64,000 nucleotides of DNA from an uncultured Oscillibacter sp. (GTDB taxonomy: Bacteria; Bacillota; Clostridia; Oscillospirales; Oscillospiraceae), in contig CAJTZI010000001.1 of assembly GCA_910584075.1 (NCBI GenBank), forward strand, positions 111,639 through 175,638, read 5' to 3'. This document shows, piece after piece, positions 59,881 through 64,000 of the stretch. The notes below the pieces were generated by a model. The model searched no databases, was not told the DNA's origin, and saw only the letters and a list, made by a program, of their open reading frames with translations. The first letter of the stretch is position 1. Each line of letters opens with the position of its first letter. The translations under genes were made by a program, and so were the position numbers.

Positions 59881-59907
59881 AAAAAGAAAGAGGCCCATGG
59901 GGCCTCT
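59881..59907 (-). terminator. Terminator of the sigma/anti-sigma operon
   Basis: On the minus strand AGAGGCCC-CAT-GGGCCTCT-type stem (8 bp, 59888-59907) followed by TTCTTTTT. It lies just after the stop at 59916 and before the GH3 promoter. Confidence 0.75.
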
Positions 59908-59915
59908 TCCAATCT

Positions 59916-61727
59916 CTATCCCTGTGTGGGTTCGCTGACTATGGGGCCCACGCCCAGGCCCTGGCCGGACCAGAGGCTGAAGAGGCGGATCTCCCCGTCC
60001 TCCACCAGGCCGAACCAGGCGGCGCCGTCTCCCACGCCCACCAGGCCGTTCCGGGTGAAGAGGGTGGTGTAGTCCAGCTTGGGGATCAGGTCCCCCATAT
60101 GGTCCTCAATGGCCTCACCGTAGTATTCCAGCAGCTCCTCCGGCGTGTTTACCTGGAAAGTTCCCTCAGGGACGCAGACGGCGCAGGGGTACACAAAGAG
60201 CTCCGCCACCTTCTCCCGCTCCCCGTCCGCCAGCAGCTCCGTCAGGTCCCAGACGAAGGCCCGGGCGGCGTCCGTCTCGATGCCCGTGTGATCATAGAGG
60301 TCATCCCCGCCGGGAGGGGGGGCGCTGGAGCGGACAGCGGCCTGGTCTGTCTGGATGGTGAATACCCGGATAACACTCTCCTCCACCAGTCCAAACCACA
60401 CAGCCCCGTCCGCCGCAGACACCAGACCGCTGCCGTCCCGGTAGAGCCGGGGCTCTCCGGGGGTGGGCTCCCAGGTCATGGCCGTAGAGAGGCCCAGGCG
60501 GTTTTGTCCTATGACCTCGTCGTAGTAGGGCAGGAATTCCTCCGGAGAGTTTACGGTGAAGGTCCCGGCGGTCACCTCCACCCGGGCAGGGTAGACCAGA
60601 AGGTTCGCCACTTCTTCCCTCTTTTCGTCCTGGATGCGCTCCGCCAGCATCAGGATGAAGTCCCGGGCCGTCTCAGTGGGGATGCCGGTGCTCTCATACA
60701 GGGGGTCCTCCGGCTCCTCATCCGGGAGGTCGAGCGTCCCCATGCAGCGGGCGTTGGCCTCCACAATGGCGTCAAAGTCCACCGGCTTCGCCGGGGTCAA
60801 GGCGGAGAGGCAAAAGCTGTCCGCCAGGGCCTCCAGCTCCTCCCGGCCGATGGGGCCGCAGGAGAAGGTGTCATCCCCCGCCTCCCCTGTCAGCACGTTC
60901 ACCAGCACGAAGCTGTCCCCCAGGTCCGCCAGGATGAGGGAACGGTTCTTCGCCCCCAGGCCCAGGGTGACGGGGGTGCCGTCCGATGTCTCATAGGTCC
61001 ACTCCCGGAAGTCCGAGACATCTCCGATGTTCAGCGCCACATCGTCGAAGGCCCCCCGGACGGAGCGGCTGAACTGGTACTCGATATAGCCGTAGCCCTC
61101 CAGGTCCGCCTCGCCGTCAAAGCGGAAGGTGCCGTTTTCGTAAATATAGCCGGAGTAGGGCATGACATTCTCCCGGCAGAAGTCTCCCACGGCGGCGGAC
61201 CACGTCTCCGGCATCACGTCCTCCAGCCGGGTGTGGAGGCGGAGGTTGTACTTTGCGACAATCTCCTCCAGCTTGTCGGCCATCTCCTGAGTGTAGACCA
61301 GGTAGAGGCCGTAGCGGTCCTCAAAGCCCGTGGGGCTGTTGCCGATCTCGCCGATGATGGCGCCGTCCTGGTCGTAGCTGTCCGAAAAGGCACGCCACTC
61401 CGCCAGGGCCCGGCTCTCCGGGGTATTCTGCCAGCCGGAGAGGCTGACGAAGTCCCTCTGCTCGTACTCGCCGGGGACCACGACGCCGTCTCCGTCCGTC
61501 ACGCTCACGCTGCCCTTTTCCGAGAGCAAAATGTCCCGCAGGCCGAAAAAACCGGTGGCCGCCGCCGCGATGGACAGCACCGCCAGGGCGCAGAGGGCTG
61601 CCGCCAGCGTGAAAACCCGCCTGAGATTCCTTTTTCTCCTTCTCATTGTCCGATAATCCTCCCATCTGATTTCCGTGGAGGAGCGGACCTGGGAGAAGGT
61701 ATCCTGATAAAATTCACGGTTACTCAT
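59916..61727 (-). CDS. Membrane protein with duplicated C-terminal domain, putative anti-sigma factor
   Basis: 603 residues. A cytoplasmic N-terminus of about 35 residues (MSNREFYQDTFSQVRSSTEI) with basic RRRKRNLRR, one membrane helix (about 38-60, LAAALCALAVLSIAAAATGF) and a large outside part. The last 260 residues contain two related units: ETARDFILMLAERIQDEKRE..VNSPEEFLPYYDEVIG and DAARAFVWDLTELLADGERE..VNTPEELLEYYGEAIE, each ending in an AVWFGLVE or AAWFGLVE strand. It overlaps the ECF sigma gene by 8 nt. The layout matches single-TM anti-sigma factors of the DUF4179 kind; I did not find a zinc anti-sigma motif. Signal unknown. Confidence 0.78.
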   Translation of the reverse strand: MSNREFYQDTFSQVRSSTEIRWEDYRTMRRRKRNLRRVFTLAAALCALAVLSIAAAATGFFGLRDILLSEKGSVSVTDGDGVVVPGEYEQRDFVSLSGWQNTPESRALAEWRAFSDSYDQDGAIIGEIGNSPTGFEDRYGLYLVYTQEMADKLEEIVAKYNLRLHTRLEDVMPETWSAAVGDFCRENVMPYSGYIYENGTFRFDGEADLEGYGYIEYQFSRSVRGAFDDVALNIGDVSDFREWTYETSDGTPVTLGLGAKNRSLILADLGDSFVLVNVLTGEAGDDTFSCGPIGREELEALADSFCLSALTPAKPVDFDAIVEANARCMGTLDLPDEEPEDPLYESTGIPTETARDFILMLAERIQDEKREEVANLLVYPARVEVTAGTFTVNSPEEFLPYYDEVIGQNRLGLSTAMTWEPTPGEPRLYRDGSGLVSAADGAVWFGLVEESVIRVFTIQTDQAAVRSSAPPPGGDDLYDHTGIETDAARAFVWDLTELLADGEREKVAELFVYPCAVCVPEGTFQVNTPEELLEYYGEAIEDHMGDLIPKLDYTTLFTRNGLVGVGDGAAWFGLVEDGEIRLFSLWSGQGLGVGPIVSEPTQG

Positions 61728-62202
61728 CCTGCCACACCTCCGTCAAGTGTTCTCTCAGCTTTGCCCGGGCCCGGTGGAGCCGGGTGGTCACCGCCGTGGT
61801 CCCCAGGCCTAAAATCTCCCCGATCTCCCGCACCGTCATCTCCTCGTAGTAGAACAGATACAGCACCGTGCGGTACTTCTCCGGAAGGGCCATGACCTCC
61901 CGGTACAACTCCCCCTGCTCCGGCCTGTCGAAAACCGGCTCCTCCGGGACCGACTCCAAAGGGACCCGGCGTCTCCACCAGGGGCTTTTCAGGGTGTCCT
62001 TGCAGACGTTGACCGTCACCCGGATCAGCCAGCGACGCAGGTGGTCCGGTGTCCCGAAGGGTTCCTGCCGGGTATAGAGCCGCAGAAAGACCTCCTGCAC
62101 CGCGTCCTCGGCGTCCTGGGGATTGCCGAAGATGTGCAGGGCGACGCGATAGACCATATCCTGATACTGCCGGGCGGCGCTGTTGAATAGGTTTTTTTCC
62201 AT
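61720..62202 (-). CDS. ECF-type RNA polymerase sigma factor
   Basis: 160 residues. Region 2: AARQYQDMVYRVALHIFGNP, QDAEDAVQEVFLRLYTRQEP and HLRRWLIRVTVNVCKD; region 4: LPEKYRTVLYLFYYEEMTVR and EIGEILGLGTTAVTTRLHRA. The length and lack of region 1/3 fit ECF sigma-70 factors. ATG 62202 has AGGAG 10 nt upstream; an ATG at 62220 has no ribosome binding site. The membrane protein gene downstream overlaps by 8 nt and probably encodes its anti-sigma. A perfect 14-bp palindrome lies just upstream. Confidence 0.94.
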   Translation of the reverse strand: MEKNLFNSAARQYQDMVYRVALHIFGNPQDAEDAVQEVFLRLYTRQEPFGTPDHLRRWLIRVTVNVCKDTLKSPWWRRRVPLESVPEEPVFDRPEQGELYREVMALPEKYRTVLYLFYYEEMTVREIGEILGLGTTAVTTRLHRARAKLREHLTEVWQDE

Positions 62203-62220
62203 TGGCCTGTCGCTCCTCAT

Positions 62221-62234
62221 TTGAAAGCTTTCAA
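62221..62234. promoter_or_regulatory. Palindrome TTGAAAGCTTTCAA upstream of the sigma gene
   Basis: A perfect 14-bp palindrome 19 bp before the sigma factor ATG. It lies where an operator or part of an autoregulated promoter could be; the -10/-35 of this operon were not identified with confidence. Confidence 0.4.
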
Positions 62235-62283
62235 TAGATGTACGACCGGGCGGGGCGTTTTGTCACAGAAGATGGGATATTTT

Positions 62284-62316
62284 CAAAAAAACTCCGCCCG
62301 GTGATCCCAGGCGGAG
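62284..62316 (-). terminator. Terminator of yidC-jag
   Basis: On the minus strand CTCCGCCTGGG, a short loop and CCGGGCGGAG (one mismatch, 62292-62316) followed by TTTTTTT, starting 10 bp after the jag stop. Confidence 0.9.
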
Positions 62317-62326
62317 CTTCGTTTGA

Positions 62327-63169
62327 TTATCTGGCTGTGGTGCGGTCGTAGGCCACAATGACCCGCCGGTTGGGCTCGGTGCCCGTGGAGTAGGTGGTGA
62401 CGCCGGGCACATCCTGGAGGGCGGTGTGGATTACATGGCGCTCATAGGCGTTCATAGGTTCCAGGGGAACGCTGCGGCGGTATTTGACCACCTTTCCCGC
62501 CACCTTCCTCGCCAGGTGCTGGAGACTCTGTTCCCGCTTGTCCCGGTAGCCCTCCGCATCCAGCTGGACCCGGACCCGGCCGCCGCCGGCGCGGTTGACG
62601 GAGTAGCTGGTGAGCTGCTGAATGGCGTCCAGGGTCTCTCCCCGGCGGCCGATCAGAGCCCCCATCTGCTTACCCTCCAGAATGACTTTGTAGCGGCCCT
62701 TCTCCGGCTGGTAGACCCGGATATTCGCGGAGCACTCCATGTGCTCCAAAAGGCCGGTGAGGAAGGTCCGGATGGCTTGGGCCTTCTCGTCGTCCACCTC
62801 ATCACCCAAGTCCTGGAGGGCGGGTGCGGGACAGAGCTCCTCCGCTTTGGGAGCGGCGGCCCTGTCCTCTTTGTGCTCCTGCCGCCTGGGCTTTTCCCGG
62901 CGGGGCTGTCTGGGCTCCTGCTTCGGCTCCGGCCGGAACTCCGCTTTGGATTCCGGTCTGGTCTCCGCCTTTGCCGCCGGAGCGGGCTCCTCCTCGGGGC
63001 CGTGATAGACCCGGACCCGGGCGGGGCTGCTGCCGATGCCCAGGAAGCCGGACTTGGCCCGCTCCAAAATTTCAACGGACACGTCGTCCCGGTCCAGGCC
63101 CAGCTGCGCCAGGGCCTTGCTGACGGCCTCGTCCTCGGTCTTGCCCGTTACATCGATAAACTCTCTCAT
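62327..63169 (-). CDS. jag: RNA-binding protein Jag (SpoIIIJ-associated, KhpB)
   Basis: 280 residues. Jag_N domain (MREFIDVTGKTEDEAVSKAL, RAKSGFLGIGSSPARVRVY), then a Pro/Glu/Lys-rich linker (about 62-115), a KH domain with GALIGRRGETLDAIQQLTSY and an R3H domain (RDKREQSLQHLARKVAGKVV, MNAYERHVIHTAL). It is an RNA-binding protein that acts with KhpA in cell-division/elongation control and sits next to yidC in most Firmicutes. ATG 63169, 8 bp after the yidC stop; an in-frame TTG at 63181 overlaps yidC. Confidence 0.96.
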   Translation of the reverse strand: MREFIDVTGKTEDEAVSKALAQLGLDRDDVSVEILERAKSGFLGIGSSPARVRVYHGPEEEPAPAAKAETRPESKAEFRPEPKQEPRQPRREKPRRQEHKEDRAAAPKAEELCPAPALQDLGDEVDDEKAQAIRTFLTGLLEHMECSANIRVYQPEKGRYKVILEGKQMGALIGRRGETLDAIQQLTSYSVNRAGGGRVRVQLDAEGYRDKREQSLQHLARKVAGKVVKYRRSVPLEPMNAYERHVIHTALQDVPGVTTYSTGTEPNRRVIVAYDRTTAR

Positions 63170-63177
63170 AACGGCTC

Positions 63178-64000
63178 TCAATCCTCCGTATCGTATCGGT
63201 CCGCCTTGTAAGAGCGGCCGCGGGCATAGGGGCGATCACCGACCCGGCCCGCCTCGGTAGTACTGGGCTTTTTCGCCCGTGTTTTAGCCTCCTGGGCCTC
63301 TTGGCGCTTCTCCTTCAGAGACTTCTTCCGGGCGGCCTCCTGTTTCTGCTGTTCCTGGAGGACCTTGGCCTCCTCCTGGCGGCGCTTGCGGTCGGCCTCC
63401 CTGGCCTCAAACCGGGCGTCCTCCTCCTCCTGGAGACGTCTGGTATAGAACTTGCCCAGAATGGCCTCCTGAATGATGGAAAAGGCGCTCTGGGCGATCC
63501 AGTACACACCCAGGGCCGCGGGCATGATGAAAGCGATGTAGACACTCATCAGAGGCATCATCAGCATCATGGTCTTTCCGCTGGCGGCGGCGGAGCCCTG
63601 ATTCTGGGTGCCGGCCATGGAGACCTTGCTCAGAAGGAAGCTCAAAAGGCCGGAGAGGATGGGAATCAGAATAATGCCGATCAGGGCGGGGGTGACGCCG
63701 CTTTTCAAAGCGCCGAAAGCACTGCTGGGCAGGGTTGTGAGATCCAGACCCAGAAAGTGATAATCCACATTGACCCAGTTGGGGTTTTCCGTCAGGAAGG
63801 CCTTTACAATGGGATTTTCCGCATTGCTGGAGATGTGCTGGATGATCTCAATCTGTGCATAGGCGCCGTCATTGCCGTTGGCCAGTGTGGACCAGTTGAG
63901 ATTCAGGGAGGTGATCACATCCTTGGCCTTTTGCAGCACCTCCAGGTTGGCGGTGCGGCTGCCGAAGTTCATGAAGAAAACCACAGGCTCCCGGATGATA
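63178..64000 (-). CDS. yidC: Membrane protein insertase YidC, 5' end cut off by the window
   Basis: The frame is open to the window edge, so 273 C-terminal residues are seen and the N-terminus (first helix and probably the hydrophilic-groove Arg) is missing. Visible: EPVVFFMNFGSRT, a longer extracytoplasmic loop with NWVNVDYHFLGLDLTTLPSS, two or three membrane helices (PALIGIILIPILSGLLSFLL, MMLMMPLMSVYIAFIMPAAL, GVYWIAQSAFSIIQEAIL) and a long, highly charged C-terminal tail (about 90 residues, many Lys/Arg/Glu) that can bind ribosomes. The family inserts membrane proteins with or without Sec. jag follows at once. Upstream rnpA/rpmH would be expected beyond position 64000. Confidence 0.95.
   Translation of the reverse strand, partial: IIREPVVFFMNFGSRTANLEVLQKAKDVITSLNLNWSTLANGNDGAYAQIEIIQHISSNAENPIVKAFLTENPNWVNVDYHFLGLDLTTLPSSAFGALKSGVTPALIGIILIPILSGLLSFLLSKVSMAGTQNQGSAAASGKTMMLMMPLMSVYIAFIMPAALGVYWIAQSAFSIIQEAILGKFYTRRLQEEEDARFEAREADRKRRQEEAKVLQEQQKQEAARKKSLKEKRQEAQEAKTRAKKPSTTEAGRVGDRPYARGRSYKADRYDTED

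Overview
The window is a GC-rich, gene-dense bacterial chromosome segment that looks like a Gram-positive Clostridia member of the Oscillospiraceae type (Flavonifractor/Oscillibacter/Lawsonibacter-like). This is inferred from gene content: DnaD and a DnaI-type helicase loader, ZapA, a Soj/Spo0J-type ParAB pair with two perfect 16-bp parS sites, Jag and YidC (SpoIIIJ side), T-box leaders, MreC/MreD/PBP2, VanW-type and LtaS-like surface proteins. Species cannot be named from sequence alone. The two parS sites and the jag-yidC pair at the right edge suggest an origin-proximal position; rnpA, rpmH and oriC would be expected just beyond position 64000.

Layout. 1-6 kb: 3' part of pnp, an MFS permease, and convergent glutamine-dependent nadE behind a strongly foldable leader. 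6-9.2 kb: XRE regulator, MBOAT O-acyltransferase and SGNH-like partner in one overlapping operon. 9.3-10.5 kb: a small XRE gene with a divergent broken small gene, bracketed by inverted copies of a dispersed structured repeat. 10.5-17 kb: lepA, a BNR-repeat lipoprotein, a large multi-PAS protein without an output domain, a 10-bp-phased TGTCAA array and a small RHH protein. 17-25 kb: mnmE, DUF1836, DegV, prmA, a stray SLH fragment, a Noc-like ParB paralogue and a VanW protein. 25-27 kb: a four-gene regulator/secreted-protein block whose last two genes are strikingly AT-rich. 27-38.6 kb: dnaD-dnaI, zapA, U32 peptidase, dut, maf, mreC, mreD, PBP2 and a GH13 enzyme (replication, division, cell shape). 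38.7-42.3 kb: parS-parA-parB-parS with a membrane coiled-coil gene and a decaying family of small membrane proteins. 42.3-57 kb: serS, acyltransferase, PilZ, mscL, rsmG, MinD-like ATPase, a methylglyoxal-synthase-like protein lacking key residues, then T-box-hisS, aspS, a YoaK-like protein, T-box-glyS and an LtaS-like sulfatase. 57-64 kb (minus strand): DUF6881-like, AlaX-type editing protein, GH3 lipoprotein, a putative anti-sigma protein and its ECF sigma factor, jag and the 3' part of yidC.

What stands out beyond housekeeping: (i) the AT-rich secreted-protein/two-TM gene pair at 25.9-27.0 kb; (ii) the phased TGTCAA array upstream of the PAS gene; (iii) the inverted-repeat-bracketed XRE cassette and its related solo repeat; (iv) the structured nadE leader; (v) the MgsA-like protein with the catalytic Asp replaced; (vi) a three-member small membrane-protein family of which two members are broken. 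No tRNA, rRNA, CRISPR array, transposase or prophage was recognised. Several broken genes could be real decay or sequencing error; this cannot be decided here.
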